A DNA stretch of 64,000 bases from an uncultured Psychroserpens sp. (GTDB taxonomy: Bacteria > Bacteroidota > Bacteroidia > Flavobacteriales > Flavobacteriaceae). This document shows positions 54,565 through 63,884 of this stretch, piece by piece (the stretch's first letter is position 1; every line of letters starts with the position of its first letter). The notes under the pieces are model-generated. The model was not told where the DNA came from, did not search any database, and saw only the letters and a program-made list of their open reading frames with translations. A program made the position numbers and the translations under genes. The DNA is taken from NCBI RefSeq assembly GCF_947503375.1, contig NZ_CANNDQ010000002.1, forward strand, positions 540,473 through 604,472, given 5' to 3'.

Positions 54565-55413
54565 TTACTGACTTACATCAAAGTTAATACTCACAAAACC
54601 TACCTGGCGAGCGGGTGCTTTAGAGTCTGAAGGCCACTTATGAGAGAGTGCAATTTTCTTGGCAGGTGCTAAAAGACAAGGGTGTGTATTTGTACTACCT
54701 CTTATACCAGGTTCGGCTTGTAGGACCTTTCCACTTCTATCCACAATAATTTTAACGACAACTAAACCTGTTTCATTGCATTCTTGCTTGAATATTTTTT
54801 TTGTTGCACTACCTCTACCTCCCAATCCAGAGCCTACACCTCCTTTTCCTGGTCCAGAACCTCCAAAATAACTTGGCGCATAAGGATTACCATCTAACTG
54901 ACCCTTATCTCCTGGTTGTGAGTCATTTCCTTCTCCTCCAGCTTGAGAGCCATCAGCATTTTTTACACCATTAAACAAGTTATCTATATTCTTTTTCTTG
55001 GCTTCTTCCTCTTTTCTTTTTTTCTCTTCAGCCTCTATTCGCTCTCTTTCAATTCGTTCTGCTTCAGCTTTTGCTTTTGCATCTGCTTCCTTTTGCTTTT
55101 TTATAGCAATTGACTCAGTAGACTCGTTAGTAATAACATCTTCTGCCTTGCTATCTGGTTGAGAAGAGCTCTGTTGAACTTCCTCTGGCTGGTTATTTTC
55201 TAAAGTTTGCTTCGGTTTTGATCTGATGGGTACTTTTGGTTGAATATTACCGCTTCCGACTTCAGAATTTCCAAAATTTATAGCTACACCATACTCCAAA
55301 GGAGGATCCATATATTTTAGTCCAACCACGAAAATCAACAATACTAGTATCAACACAAGCAATGTTGTTAGCCTTGCTGAATTCTTTTCATGTTTGGTTT
55401 TGAAATATTTCAT
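54565..55413 (-). CDS. TonB-like energy transducer
   Basis: The protein has 282 residues. One N-terminal membrane helix (about 14-32) follows a basic start. The middle is a Pro/Gln/Glu-rich and Lys/Ala/Glu-rich coiled region (70-145, AKAEAERIERERIEAEEKKR) that would span the periplasm. A Gly-rich stretch (155-205) leads to a C-terminal domain with GLVVVKIIVDRSGKVLQAEPGIRGS (shown in part), typical of TonB. It is one base downstream of exbD. It conveys proton-motive force to outer-membrane receptors. Confidence 0.85.
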   Translation of the reverse strand: MKYFKTKHEKNSARLTTLLVLILVLLIFVVGLKYMDPPLEYGVAINFGNSEVGSGNIQPKVPIRSKPKQTLENNQPEEVQQSSSQPDSKAEDVITNESTESIAIKKQKEADAKAKAEAERIERERIEAEEKKRKEEEAKKKNIDNLFNGVKNADGSQAGGEGNDSQPGDKGQLDGNPYAPSYFGGSGPGKGGVGSGLGGRGSATKKIFKQECNETGLVVVKIIVDRSGKVLQAEPGIRGSTNTHPCLLAPAKKIALSHKWPSDSKAPARQVGFVSINFDVSQ

Positions 55414-55414
55414 T

Positions 55415-55807
55415 CTATTGCGATTTTACTGCTAAAGTCGACTTTATCTTATTTCTATTAGCAATGTCCATTATAAATACCACATGCTTCATTTCTACGT
55501 CTTGATCAGAACGGATGACTATTGATGGTGCTTCAGAGTTGCCTACTTTAGCTAAAACTTCGGTTTCTAAATTTTCTTTAGATACTTGCTTCAGATCGAC
55601 ATAATAATTTACATTCTTGTCAACACTTACAGATACATTTTTTGTTTGAGTTGTTTTACTAGTAGAATTTGGAAGTAATAAATCTATGGCTTCAGCTGAA
55701 ACCAACGTCGATGCAATCATAAAAAATATGAGTAATAAGAATACTATGTCTGTCATAGACGACATATTAAACTCTGGTGTTACCTTATTTCGTCCTCTTA
55801 TATTCAT
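55415..55807 (-). CDS. exbD: ExbD/TolR biopolymer transporter
   Basis: The protein has 130 residues. The single helix (about 20-40, MTDIVFLLLIFFMIAS) carries the conserved proton-carrying Asp in MTD. The periplasmic part VSVDKNVNYYVD and DQDVEMKHVVFIMDIANR matches ExbD. It partners ExbB upstream (overlap of one base) and TonB downstream. Confidence 0.93.
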   Translation of the reverse strand: MNIRGRNKVTPEFNMSSMTDIVFLLLIFFMIASTLVSAEAIDLLLPNSTSKTTQTKNVSVSVDKNVNYYVDLKQVSKENLETEVLAKVGNSEAPSIVIRSDQDVEMKHVVFIMDIANRNKIKSTLAVKSQ

Positions 55808-56502
55808 TAGATAGGTTCATTTAAATGATCTAAAAATTCTAATGAGTTGGCTTCCATTTGATACACTACCTTATCTGTTCTTACTACCAAATGATTGTAC
55901 GCAACATAAGCTATGATACCAACAATTAAGCCACCTACTGTAGTTGTCATTGCAGTATATAAGCCGTCTGCTAATGTTTTAATATCAATTGAACCTCCTG
56001 AATTAGCAATTTCAAATATTGATAATATCATTCCAATTACTGTACCAAGAAATCCAATCATTGGTGCAGCTCCAGAGATGGTTGCCAGAATACTCACATT
56101 TTTTTCTAGGCTATACACCTCTAGACGACCTGCATTTTCTATAGCAGTATTAATATCTTCTAAAGGTTTTCCAATTCTTGTAATGCCTTTATTAATTAAT
56201 CGAGAAACTGGAGAATTAACTTGAGCGCAAAGCATTTGTGCTGAATCTACTTTACCATTACTAACATGATCTTTTATTTGATTCATAAAATTAGCATCGA
56301 CTTTTGATGCTGCTTTAATGGCAAAAAGACGTTCAAAATAAATGTAAATAGCAACGACAAGTAGTACGAAAAGAATCGCTATGATGATCTGCCCTGCTGT
56401 TCCTCCACTGAATATCAATTCAATGATTGATAATGTTTTTTCGGTTGATTCTGAATCAGTAAGTAGTTCTGACCCATCTTGAATATTACTTTGTAATATC
56501 AT
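55807..56502 (-). CDS. exbB: MotA/TolQ/ExbB proton channel
   Basis: The protein has 231 residues and three helices: about 33-52, 138-158 and 180-200. The conserved GFLGTVIGMILSIFEIANSG (helix 2) and MTTTVGGLIVGIIAYVAYNHL region of TolQ-type channels (helix 3) are present. It uses the proton gradient to energise TonB. It is preceded by nhaD after a 65-base gap. Confidence 0.93.
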   Translation of the reverse strand: MILQSNIQDGSELLTDSESTEKTLSIIELIFSGGTAGQIIIAILFVLLVVAIYIYFERLFAIKAASKVDANFMNQIKDHVSNGKVDSAQMLCAQVNSPVSRLINKGITRIGKPLEDINTAIENAGRLEVYSLEKNVSILATISGAAPMIGFLGTVIGMILSIFEIANSGGSIDIKTLADGLYTAMTTTVGGLIVGIIAYVAYNHLVVRTDKVVYQMEANSLEFLDHLNEPI

Positions 56503-56567
56503 ATGTATGCTATTAAAAATTAATTTTATAGTGTAATAACGCCTATTTTAAAACTAAAGTATGTAAT

Positions 56568-57965
56568 TTAAAATATTGTACGCGTAAACATAAAGGCAAT
56601 GGCTCCAGCAATAAAGCCTACAGCAGCAAGCCATGCTATTTTTTTAAGATACCAGAAAAAGTCAATTTTTTCCATTCCCATAGCAACAACTCCAGCTGCT
56701 GACCCAATAATCAACATACTTCCACCTGTTCCTGCAGAATAGGCTATAAAATGCCACAATTCGTGGTCAATTGGTTCAGAGAACATTCCTAAACTTGCAG
56801 CTACTAATGGTACATTATCAATTACTGCCGAACCAACACCTAACAATAGAACAACCAAATCTGAAACTCCTCCTTCATACATCTCTGTACCTAGCATTGG
56901 CATAGTATCTTGCAACGTTCCAGCAAAACCAAATAGAATTCCTAATGACTCTAATGCAGCCACTGCCATTAATATTCCTAAAAAGAATAAAATACTCGGT
57001 AATTCAATTTTGGATAATGAATGATGCACAGGGCTATGATGCGAATGCTCGTCACTTTCTTCATTATCAATATGAGTGATACTAAATTTTGAGTTACTAT
57101 ATATTTCAGCAAATATGGCCACAACACCTAATGCTAACATCATACCCACATATGGTGGAAGATGGGTTACCGTTTTAAAAACTGGAACAGAAACAATACC
57201 GCCTAGTCCTAAATATAACATAGTAGAACTAAATTTGCTTTTAGGTTTGTTATCTGACTCATCAGAAACATTTTCTAAATTCCCTTTAAATGCCGGCATA
57301 AATGAAGCGATAAATGTTGGCAGCAACATACATATCAGTGAAGGAATAAATAGGTAAACAAATAAGTGCCCTGTGGTAACTTTTTTGCCAATCCATAACA
57401 TGGTGGTCGTTACATCTCCAATAGGTGACCAAGCACCACCTGCGTTAGCTGCAATAATAATTAAACCTGCATACCAAATACGTACACTCCTATCTTGAAT
57501 TAGTTTTTGAAGAATAGAGATTAAAACAATAGTAGCAGTTAAATTATCTATAATAGCTGAAAGAAAAAATGCTAAAAACCCAAAGATCCACAATATTCTT
57601 TTTTTACTCTTTGTTTTGATAAATCCTTTAATGGTTGAAAACCCATCAAAGTAATCAATGATTTCAACAATCGTCATTGCTCCAAGTAAAAACACTAATA
57701 TTTCAGCTGTCTTTCCAAGATGATGTAGAAGTGTTTCTTCCATCCAATGCATTTTATCTTCGTGACCTAAATCTGAAAAACCATCTACCAAACCATGACT
57801 AGCTGAGTCAAACCATTGTGAGAATGAATCAATCCCTAATGAGATGAGCGCCCAACTAATTGCCATCATCACCAGAGCTGGAATTAACTTGTCGATTTTA
57901 ATACTATGCTCTACTGTAATGGCCAAATAGCCTAATACAAAAACTAAAATAATTATGGTTTCCAT
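56568..57965 (-). CDS. nhaD: Sodium:proton antiporter NhaD
   Basis: The 465-residue protein has about a dozen helices. The two Asp/Asn motifs expected for the ion-binding fold are AIIDNLTATIVLIS near 135-148 and AVIDNVPLVAASLG near 380-393, in the inverted repeats of the ArsB/NhaD group. A His/Asp/Ser-rich cytoplasmic loop (HIDNEESDEHSHHSP near 300) separates them. It exports sodium in exchange for protons, matching a marine lifestyle. It follows the amino-acid dehydrogenase after nine bases. Confidence 0.93.
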   Translation of the reverse strand: METIIILVFVLGYLAITVEHSIKIDKLIPALVMMAISWALISLGIDSFSQWFDSASHGLVDGFSDLGHEDKMHWMEETLLHHLGKTAEILVFLLGAMTIVEIIDYFDGFSTIKGFIKTKSKKRILWIFGFLAFFLSAIIDNLTATIVLISILQKLIQDRSVRIWYAGLIIIAANAGGAWSPIGDVTTTMLWIGKKVTTGHLFVYLFIPSLICMLLPTFIASFMPAFKGNLENVSDESDNKPKSKFSSTMLYLGLGGIVSVPVFKTVTHLPPYVGMMLALGVVAIFAEIYSNSKFSITHIDNEESDEHSHHSPVHHSLSKIELPSILFFLGILMAVAALESLGILFGFAGTLQDTMPMLGTEMYEGGVSDLVVLLLGVGSAVIDNVPLVAASLGMFSEPIDHELWHFIAYSAGTGGSMLIIGSAAGVVAMGMEKIDFFWYLKKIAWLAAVGFIAGAIAFMFTRTIF

Positions 57966-57974
57966 AGGTTTCTT

Positions 57975-59201
57975 TTATATAAGTTGGTTAAGTGCTATTT
58001 CAAAAGCGGTAGCGCTAATGCCAGTTTTTGATTGATTCTTATTGTATACATTTTTAATGGCTTCTTTTATGATTTCAGAAGTATCGTTAAAAATAGCTTC
58101 GTCTGTCATTTGAACTTTCCGTTCCATAAAATATGCAAATACTCTTGCCATACCACAGTTAGAAATAAAATCAGGAATAAGACTTACTTTGGTGTCTGTA
58201 TGTTCCATAATTGGTCCAAAAAATATTTCACGATCTGCAAACGGTACATTTGCTCCACATGAAATCACCTCTAGCCCAGTATCTATCATATTGTCTATTT
58301 GTTGCTTAGTAATTAAACGTGATGCAGCGCAAGGTGCAAATACTTCAGTTTCTAATGACCATATTTTTTCGTTAATTTCAGAAAAAGGGATTAAGTGATC
58401 ACTTACTAAAGTATTTCCTGATTTTTTAAGATATAATTGGGTAATTTCTTCAAAAGTAAACCCTTCCTCTTTAATTAAGCCACCAACAATATCTATAATA
58501 CCAACAACTTTAGCTCCCATTTGTGCCAAGTAAAATGCAGCGGCAGCTCCAACATTACCAAAACCTTGAACTACTGCACGTTTGCCAACGATAGAATCGT
58601 TATGGACATCATAGAAATGTTTAGCTGCTTCTGCTACTCCAAAACCAGTAATCATATCTGCAACTGTATATTTTCTAGAAACGTTTGGTGAATACTTAGG
58701 ATTTTCGATCACTTTAATCACACCATGTCTTAATTGACCAATACGATTGATCTTATCAGCTTGTGTTGGTTTAAAGTGTCCTTCAAAAACACCTTCTTGA
58801 GGATGCCATACACCACTCTCTTCTGTTATAGGAATCACTTCATGAATTTCATCAACGTTTAAGTCACCTCCAGTTCCGTAGTAACTTTTAAGTAAGGGAG
58901 AAACAGCCTTGTACCAACGTTCTAAAACTCCTTTTTTTCTTGAATCATGTGGATCGAAGTTAATACCAGATTTAGCACCTCCAATAGCAGGGCCTGAAAC
59001 CGTAAATTTCACTTCCATAGTTTTAGCTAGTGATAATACCTCATTCATATCTAAGCCTTTACGCATTCTGGTTCCGCCTCCAGCAGCACCTCCTCTCAGA
59101 GAGTTGATGACCGTCCAACCTTCTGCTTCAGTTTCTGGGTCTTTCCAATTAAAAATGATTTCAGGCTCTTTGTCTTCGTACTTTTGAAGTAAGTCTTTCA
59201 T
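57975..59201 (-). CDS. Glu/Leu/Phe/Val dehydrogenase
   Basis: The protein has 408 residues. Catalytic regions are GPAIGGAKSGINFDPHD (Lys near 70-80), GTGGDLNVDEIHEV and an NAD fold VVQGFGNVGAAAAFYLAQMGAKVVG (part). The dimerisation domain and nucleotide domain match the Glu/Leu/Phe/Val dehydrogenase family. Substrate preference cannot be told by eye; glutamate or branched-chain amino acids are possible. A -7-like TATATTTG at 59225-59232 lies 23 bases upstream, and nhaD follows after nine bases. Confidence 0.92.
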   Translation of the reverse strand: MKDLLQKYEDKEPEIIFNWKDPETEAEGWTVINSLRGGAAGGGTRMRKGLDMNEVLSLAKTMEVKFTVSGPAIGGAKSGINFDPHDSRKKGVLERWYKAVSPLLKSYYGTGGDLNVDEIHEVIPITEESGVWHPQEGVFEGHFKPTQADKINRIGQLRHGVIKVIENPKYSPNVSRKYTVADMITGFGVAEAAKHFYDVHNDSIVGKRAVVQGFGNVGAAAAFYLAQMGAKVVGIIDIVGGLIKEEGFTFEEITQLYLKKSGNTLVSDHLIPFSEINEKIWSLETEVFAPCAASRLITKQQIDNMIDTGLEVISCGANVPFADREIFFGPIMEHTDTKVSLIPDFISNCGMARVFAYFMERKVQMTDEAIFNDTSEIIKEAIKNVYNKNQSKTGISATAFEIALNQLI

Positions 59202-59224
59202 TAAGAATAGTTAGTTTATTTTAA

Positions 59225-59232
59225 CAAATATA
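59225..59232 (-). promoter_or_regulatory. Candidate -7 element of the dehydrogenase-nhaD series
   Basis: TATATTTG on the minus strand matches TAnnTTTG, 23 bases upstream of the ATG. The upstream neighbour's terminator lies directly behind it, and no TTG is found at -33. Confidence 0.4.
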
Positions 59233-59240
59233 AAAAACAA

Positions 59241-59269
59241 AAAATGGCTTTAAAAAGTAAAGCCATTTT
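59241..59269 (-). terminator. Terminator of the unknown-protein pair
   Basis: On the minus strand AAAATGGCTTTA pairs with TAAAGCCATTTT around a five-base loop and T's follow. It ends the transcript of the gene at 59295-60797. Confidence 0.85.
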
Positions 59270-59294
59270 ATTATTGTTAATAAGGTATTAAAAT

Positions 59295-60797
59295 TTAGTT
59301 TAAGATCATTTTTCCAAACTTATGTGATTCAAAACCTGTGGCATATATATAGAATATGTTATCTGAAAGCTGTAATGTTTGTGTTGGTGCAAACTTAGTT
59401 AATCGCTTTGCACCTCCAGTATTACTATACCAAAAAGGAATAGTTTCAATCTGACCTTGATCGTCAAAAGACCTTAATACAATAACCTTTGCATTAATCT
59501 TTTTATAACCTGCTACTATTTTTTTGTTCTTTAATATTGATTCTTTTTCATTAGCAAGTATTTGTAGTTTATTATTATTTATAAACGGATAGAATGACCC
59601 TAAAGTTTTCATGTCATTTAAATACTCTTCTCCATAGCTTAAAGGAGTTTCATACAAAACTTCTCCTGAAATATTTAACTTGATAACTACACCAGGCCCA
59701 AACCTATGTGTATAATTATATTTAAAATTTTGTCCTTCAATAGGTTCACTATCTTTTGAATAACAATCACCTATGAGATAAATATCATCATTATTAACTA
59801 AAATATCTTTTACTTTTAAATCAATATAGCCTTTTCCTAATACTCGTTTTATAGTTTCTTTAGACCATTCTTGATGTACTACTAGTTTCTGTTCGGAAAT
59901 GTTATAGACGAAAAAGCTATTGTCTTTTGCACCTCCAACTGATACGGTAGGTTTGGCATTATCTGTAGCAAACCCTAATAAGTATTGCTTATTATTAACT
60001 GTAATAACTTTGCTGTCTGAAATATAAAATTCATTAGATGACACCTGCTGCTCGCTAACTTCATCACCTTTTATTGTAATAACAATCGTTATTGGTTCTT
60101 TTTTTGAAAGATTAGTTTTCTTTACAATGGTAACCACCGCATCATTCTCAACAAATAAAGTTTCTGAATTAGCGCGTTTACTATCAAATGAAAGTGTTTG
60201 AGATGTACTTGAGACTTTATTTAATTCAGCATCAAATGTAAGCACATCAATTGCTTGTTTTGCTTTTTTTATAAAAGGTTTATTTACTAAAACGGCAAAA
60301 GTATTTTTATCATCTGAAATAGCGACATCAAAAAACCCAGAGTTGTTTACTTTTTCAATTGGTAGTGTATACAATTCAATGATAGCAGAAACAGTTTCTG
60401 TAGCATTATCATAAATCTGCGCATAAAGCATATTCTTCCCATCTTTCTTTACAGCTACATGTGAAAAGAAATACAGCTTATTGTTTCCTTCAAATACACT
60501 TAATAATGTAGCATCTTTTTGAGAGCGCATTGGTAGTTTAAACTCTACTGTAGAAAGTTTTTCTCCAGAGGCATCAAATTTTGTGATATAGATTATTTTT
60601 GGAGCATAAAATTGAGATCCTATTTCTTCAACACTGTAAACTGTAAAACCAGAATCTGTTGGAAAAACAAGATTAGGGTTTTGCAAACCAACTAAGTTTC
60701 TATCAGATAAATCACACCACACAAAACTTGCAGGCTCTTGAGCATAAATAATAATACTAAATAGAAACACACAAAGTGTAAAAAACAACTGTTTCAT
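59295..60797 (-). CDS. Exported protein of unknown function
   Basis: The protein has 500 residues from the ATG at 60797. An ATG ten codons upstream (60827) would extend into the neighbour gene and precede the signal peptide, so I reject it. The signal peptide is MKQLFFTLCVFLFSIIIYAQ. The mature part is beta-rich and repetitive in style (NSFFVYNISEQ, NNKLYFFSHVAVK and YLIGDC-like blades), so a beta-propeller is possible; I do not recognise a named family. It lies one base downstream of another unknown exported gene. Confidence 0.75.
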   Translation of the reverse strand: MKQLFFTLCVFLFSIIIYAQEPASFVWCDLSDRNLVGLQNPNLVFPTDSGFTVYSVEEIGSQFYAPKIIYITKFDASGEKLSTVEFKLPMRSQKDATLLSVFEGNNKLYFFSHVAVKKDGKNMLYAQIYDNATETVSAIIELYTLPIEKVNNSGFFDVAISDDKNTFAVLVNKPFIKKAKQAIDVLTFDAELNKVSSTSQTLSFDSKRANSETLFVENDAVVTIVKKTNLSKKEPITIVITIKGDEVSEQQVSSNEFYISDSKVITVNNKQYLLGFATDNAKPTVSVGGAKDNSFFVYNISEQKLVVHQEWSKETIKRVLGKGYIDLKVKDILVNNDDIYLIGDCYSKDSEPIEGQNFKYNYTHRFGPGVVIKLNISGEVLYETPLSYGEEYLNDMKTLGSFYPFINNNKLQILANEKESILKNKKIVAGYKKINAKVIVLRSFDDQGQIETIPFWYSNTGGAKRLTKFAPTQTLQLSDNIFYIYATGFESHKFGKMILN

Positions 60798-60798
60798 A

Positions 60799-61446
60799 TT
60801 ATTCTTCAAAATGTGCGTTATATTCATTTACAATTTTAAGAACACCTAAAATTCTATAACCTTTTTCTTTATTTTTTATTTTTTTTGCTAATTCAGGGAA
60901 ATCAGAAACATATTTGCTCATTACGTTTTTAAAACTAAACATAACTTTAGATGATGCAAATTTTAAGTAATCTTTGCCATCTTTAACAGCAAGTATCTCA
61001 GTTTGAATTTTAGTTCCATCAAAATCTAAAGAAACTTCGGTATTTCCTTTCTTAGACAATGTCATTTCTCTGCCTTTGTCATCTTCAACTCTTATGTAAT
61101 ACTCGAAAAGATCGATTTTTCCTTCAACAGTTCTCAACAAGAATACTTTGGTTTTACCACTTAATCCTTCATATGGATGAGATTCATAGTAGTCATTTGC
61201 TATTTGGTATGCTTCTAAATCTTTTGCGTCAAATACTTGAGGTTTGTCATCTAATGTTTTAAAGAATTTTACTTTTCTCTGACTTTTAATTTTAAGAAAT
61301 CGCTTGAGATAACCTTCAATTTTTTCACCTTTGTTGGTTATGATATAACCAGGTAATTTCTCTGACGCATCTTCCCAATTATCATCAATTTGAGCATAAC
61401 TTACACCTGTTATCAATAGAACAAGTACTATAACTAAATGTTTCAT
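60799..61446 (-). CDS. Exported protein of unknown function
   Basis: The 215-residue protein has a signal peptide (MKHLVIVLVLLITGVSYAQ). The mature part begins with a strand-rich segment (PGYIITNKGEKIEGYLKRFL) and continues with charged strands and a Lys-rich C-terminus (ELAKKIKNKEKGYRI). I recognise no family. The next gene begins one base after its stop, so they probably act together. A -7-like TACATTTG is at 61509-61516. Confidence 0.7.
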   Translation of the reverse strand: MKHLVIVLVLLITGVSYAQIDDNWEDASEKLPGYIITNKGEKIEGYLKRFLKIKSQRKVKFFKTLDDKPQVFDAKDLEAYQIANDYYESHPYEGLSGKTKVFLLRTVEGKIDLFEYYIRVEDDKGREMTLSKKGNTEVSLDFDGTKIQTEILAVKDGKDYLKFASSKVMFSFKNVMSKYVSDFPELAKKIKNKEKGYRILGVLKIVNEYNAHFEE

Positions 61447-61531
61447 TTAAAATAGTTTTAATTAAAATAATTTTATTCTGACTTATTCAAAACTCAAGCC
61501 AAAGTCTGCAAATGTAAGTAAATATTTACGC

Positions 61532-62596
61532 TTAAGTATTATAAGTGAAGATTTTACCAGAAGAATGATCATGACTTGCTCCAGTTACACTAGAGAGGCA
61601 ATTAATATCGTTTCTCAATTTGAGTACACCTAATAACCCAAAGATCAAAGCTTCTTTATATTGAATGATTTCATCAGAAGGAATTATTAAATCGAAGCTA
61701 TTCAGACCTTTAATCCTATCGGTTAGAAATGTATTATAAACACCGCCTCCTGTAAATAACACCTTAGAGTTAGGCTTAATGCTAGAAGAAACTTGAATAG
61801 CGATATGCTCAGTAAATGTTCGAAGGCTATCTTCATTAGAAAGTTTAGCTACCTCTAAAATTGGAAATATATAGTTTTCAACCCATTCTAAACCTAGAGA
61901 TTTTGGTGAATCAAGTTTATAAAATTCGAGGGCATTTAGTTTATCTAAAACCTCAAAATTTATATGCCCAGATTTAGCAATATTACCATCTTCATCATAA
62001 TCAAAACCCAATTGGTTGGCATAATAATTCATTACAATGTTAACAGGACAAATATCATAAGCCAATCTTTCGTTATTATTTTCGAATGATACATTAGCAA
62101 AACCGCCTAAGTTGATACAGTAATCATAATCTGAAAATAATAAACGATCTCCAATTGGTACTAAAGGTGCGCCTTGACCACCAAGTTCAACATCTTGAAC
62201 TCTAAAATCGCACACTATTTGCTGCTTTAATAATTGAGCTAGTTTTGGTAGATTACCTATTTGATAGGTCAAACCTATATCTGGTTGGTGCAAAGCTGTA
62301 TGTCCATGCGAACAAATTGCATCTATTACTTTAATTTGATACTTGTAAATAAATTGGTTTATGACTTTAGAAATGTAGCTAGTATAGGCTAAATCTGTTC
62401 TTTGAAGCTCGTGTTGATTTAAGCTTACAAGCTTTAATAGTTTTTCATTCCAATAATTGTCATAAGAAATAGTATCTGTATAATGAATTGAAAATTTCCA
62501 ACTTTTATCAAAATCAAATGAAATATAAGCTAGATCTATTCCATCTAATGAAGTTCCAGACATCACACCAATTATATTGTACTTAGATTTTATCAT
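61532..62596 (-). CDS. anmK: Anhydro-N-acetylmuramic acid kinase
   Basis: The protein has 354 residues. The family signature GVMSGTSLDGIDLAY is at 10-24, followed by ICSHGHTALHQ near 95-105 and LGGFANVSF, with a final FTGGGVYNTFL. AnmK phosphorylates anhydroMurNAc from cell-wall turnover for recycling. It is divergent from the acyl-CoA dehydrogenase, with a 92-base spacer. The recycling partner murQ is not seen. Confidence 0.93.
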   Translation of the reverse strand: MIKSKYNIIGVMSGTSLDGIDLAYISFDFDKSWKFSIHYTDTISYDNYWNEKLLKLVSLNQHELQRTDLAYTSYISKVINQFIYKYQIKVIDAICSHGHTALHQPDIGLTYQIGNLPKLAQLLKQQIVCDFRVQDVELGGQGAPLVPIGDRLLFSDYDYCINLGGFANVSFENNNERLAYDICPVNIVMNYYANQLGFDYDEDGNIAKSGHINFEVLDKLNALEFYKLDSPKSLGLEWVENYIFPILEVAKLSNEDSLRTFTEHIAIQVSSSIKPNSKVLFTGGGVYNTFLTDRIKGLNSFDLIIPSDEIIQYKEALIFGLLGVLKLRNDINCLSSVTGASHDHSSGKIFTYNT

Positions 62597-62620
62597 ATTA
62601 AGTAAAAATAGTGATCCTTA

Positions 62621-62651
62621 TTGAAAATATACTAATAAAGACTTATCTTTG
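62621..62651 (+). promoter_or_regulatory. Promoter of the acyl-CoA dehydrogenase
   Basis: TTG (62621-62623), a 20-base spacer and TATCTTTG (62644-62651) match the consensus. The predicted start lies about 31 bases before the ATG. Confidence 0.65.
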
Positions 62652-62688
62652 ACATCATTTTTTAGCAAATCAATAATTTAAAATATCT

Positions 62689-63831
62689 ATGGATTTTAGT
62701 TTAACCGAAGAACATATAATGATTCGCGACGCAGCTCGTGATTTTGCACAAAACGAATTACTTCCTGGTGTCATAGAAAGAGACGAAAAGCAACAGTTTC
62801 CTCAAGAGTTAGTTAAAAAAATGGGAGATTTAGGATTCATGGGAATAATGGTAGACCCAAAATATGGAGGTAGCGGTATGGATGCTATTTCTTATGTGCT
62901 GATAATGGAAGAATTATCAAAAATTGATGCATCAGCATCAGTGATGGTCTCAGTAAATAACTCTTTAGTTTGCTATGGTCTTGAAGCATTCGGAACAGAA
63001 GAACAAAAGCAAAAATATTTAGCTAAACTAGCAACAGGTGAATACCTCGGTGCATTTTGTTTGAGTGAACCTGAAGCTGGTAGTGATGCTACTTCTCAAG
63101 CAACAACTGCTATTGATAAAGGTGATCATTATGTAATAAACGGAACAAAAAACTGGATTACTAATGGTGGAAGAAGTGATGTTTATTTGGTAATTGCTCA
63201 AACCGATAGAGAGAAAGGTCATAGAGGTATTAATGCCTTTATAGTTGAAAAAGGAATGGAAGGGTTTGATATAGGTCCTAAGGAAGATAAATTAGGAATA
63301 AGAGGTAGTGATACTCATACTTTACAATTTAATGACGTTAAAGTTCCTAAAGAAAATCGAATTGGTGAAGACGGTTTTGGTTTTAAGTTTGCGATGAAAA
63401 CGTTATCAGGAGGAAGAATTGGTATCGCAGCTCAAGCTCTAGGTATAGCTTCTGGAGCTTATGAATTAGCATTAAAATATTCTAAAGTACGTAAGGCTTT
63501 TGGCACTGAAATATGCAATCATCAAGCAATAGCATTTAAATTAGCTGATATGTATACTGAAATTGAAGCTGCCAGAATGCTTGTAATGAAAGCTGCTTGG
63601 GATAAGGATCAAGGTAATAATTATGATATGTCTAGTGCAATGGCGAAACTTTATGCGAGCAAAGTTGCTATGGAACAAACCGTAGAAGCTGTACAAATTC
63701 ATGGAGGTAATGGATTTGTTAAAGAATATCATGTAGAGCGATTAATGAGAGATGCAAAAATTACTCAGATATATGAAGGAACTTCTGAAATTCAAAAGAT
63801 AGTTATATCAAGAGGAGTGATCAAAAGTTAA
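62689..63831 (+). CDS. Acyl-CoA dehydrogenase
   Basis: The protein has 380 residues. It is a complete flavin acyl-CoA dehydrogenase: MDFSLTEEHIMIRDAARDFA, LGAFCLSEPEAGSDATSQAT near 120, WITNGGRSDVYLVIAQT near 153, RKAFGTEICNHQAIAF near 267, and a C-terminal QIYEGTSEIQKIVISR carrying the catalytic Glu. It oxidises acyl-CoA to enoyl-CoA; short-chain substrates are likely from its likeness to butyryl-CoA dehydrogenases. It is monocistronic, with its own promoter and terminator. Confidence 0.95.
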   Translation: MDFSLTEEHIMIRDAARDFAQNELLPGVIERDEKQQFPQELVKKMGDLGFMGIMVDPKYGGSGMDAISYVLIMEELSKIDASASVMVSVNNSLVCYGLEAFGTEEQKQKYLAKLATGEYLGAFCLSEPEAGSDATSQATTAIDKGDHYVINGTKNWITNGGRSDVYLVIAQTDREKGHRGINAFIVEKGMEGFDIGPKEDKLGIRGSDTHTLQFNDVKVPKENRIGEDGFGFKFAMKTLSGGRIGIAAQALGIASGAYELALKYSKVRKAFGTEICNHQAIAFKLADMYTEIEAARMLVMKAAWDKDQGNNYDMSSAMAKLYASKVAMEQTVEAVQIHGGNGFVKEYHVERLMRDAKITQIYEGTSEIQKIVISRGVIKS

Positions 63832-63850
63832 TCGTACAAGACTTGTTAAA

Positions 63851-63884
63851 AATAAAGCCCTAACGTACGTTAGGGCTTTATTTT
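63851..63884 (+). terminator. Terminator of the acyl-CoA dehydrogenase
   Basis: A 32-base perfect palindrome (63851-63882), with GCCCTAACGT / ACGTTAGGGC at the heart, is followed by a T-run. The remaining 116 bases to the window end show no gene. Confidence 0.9.
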
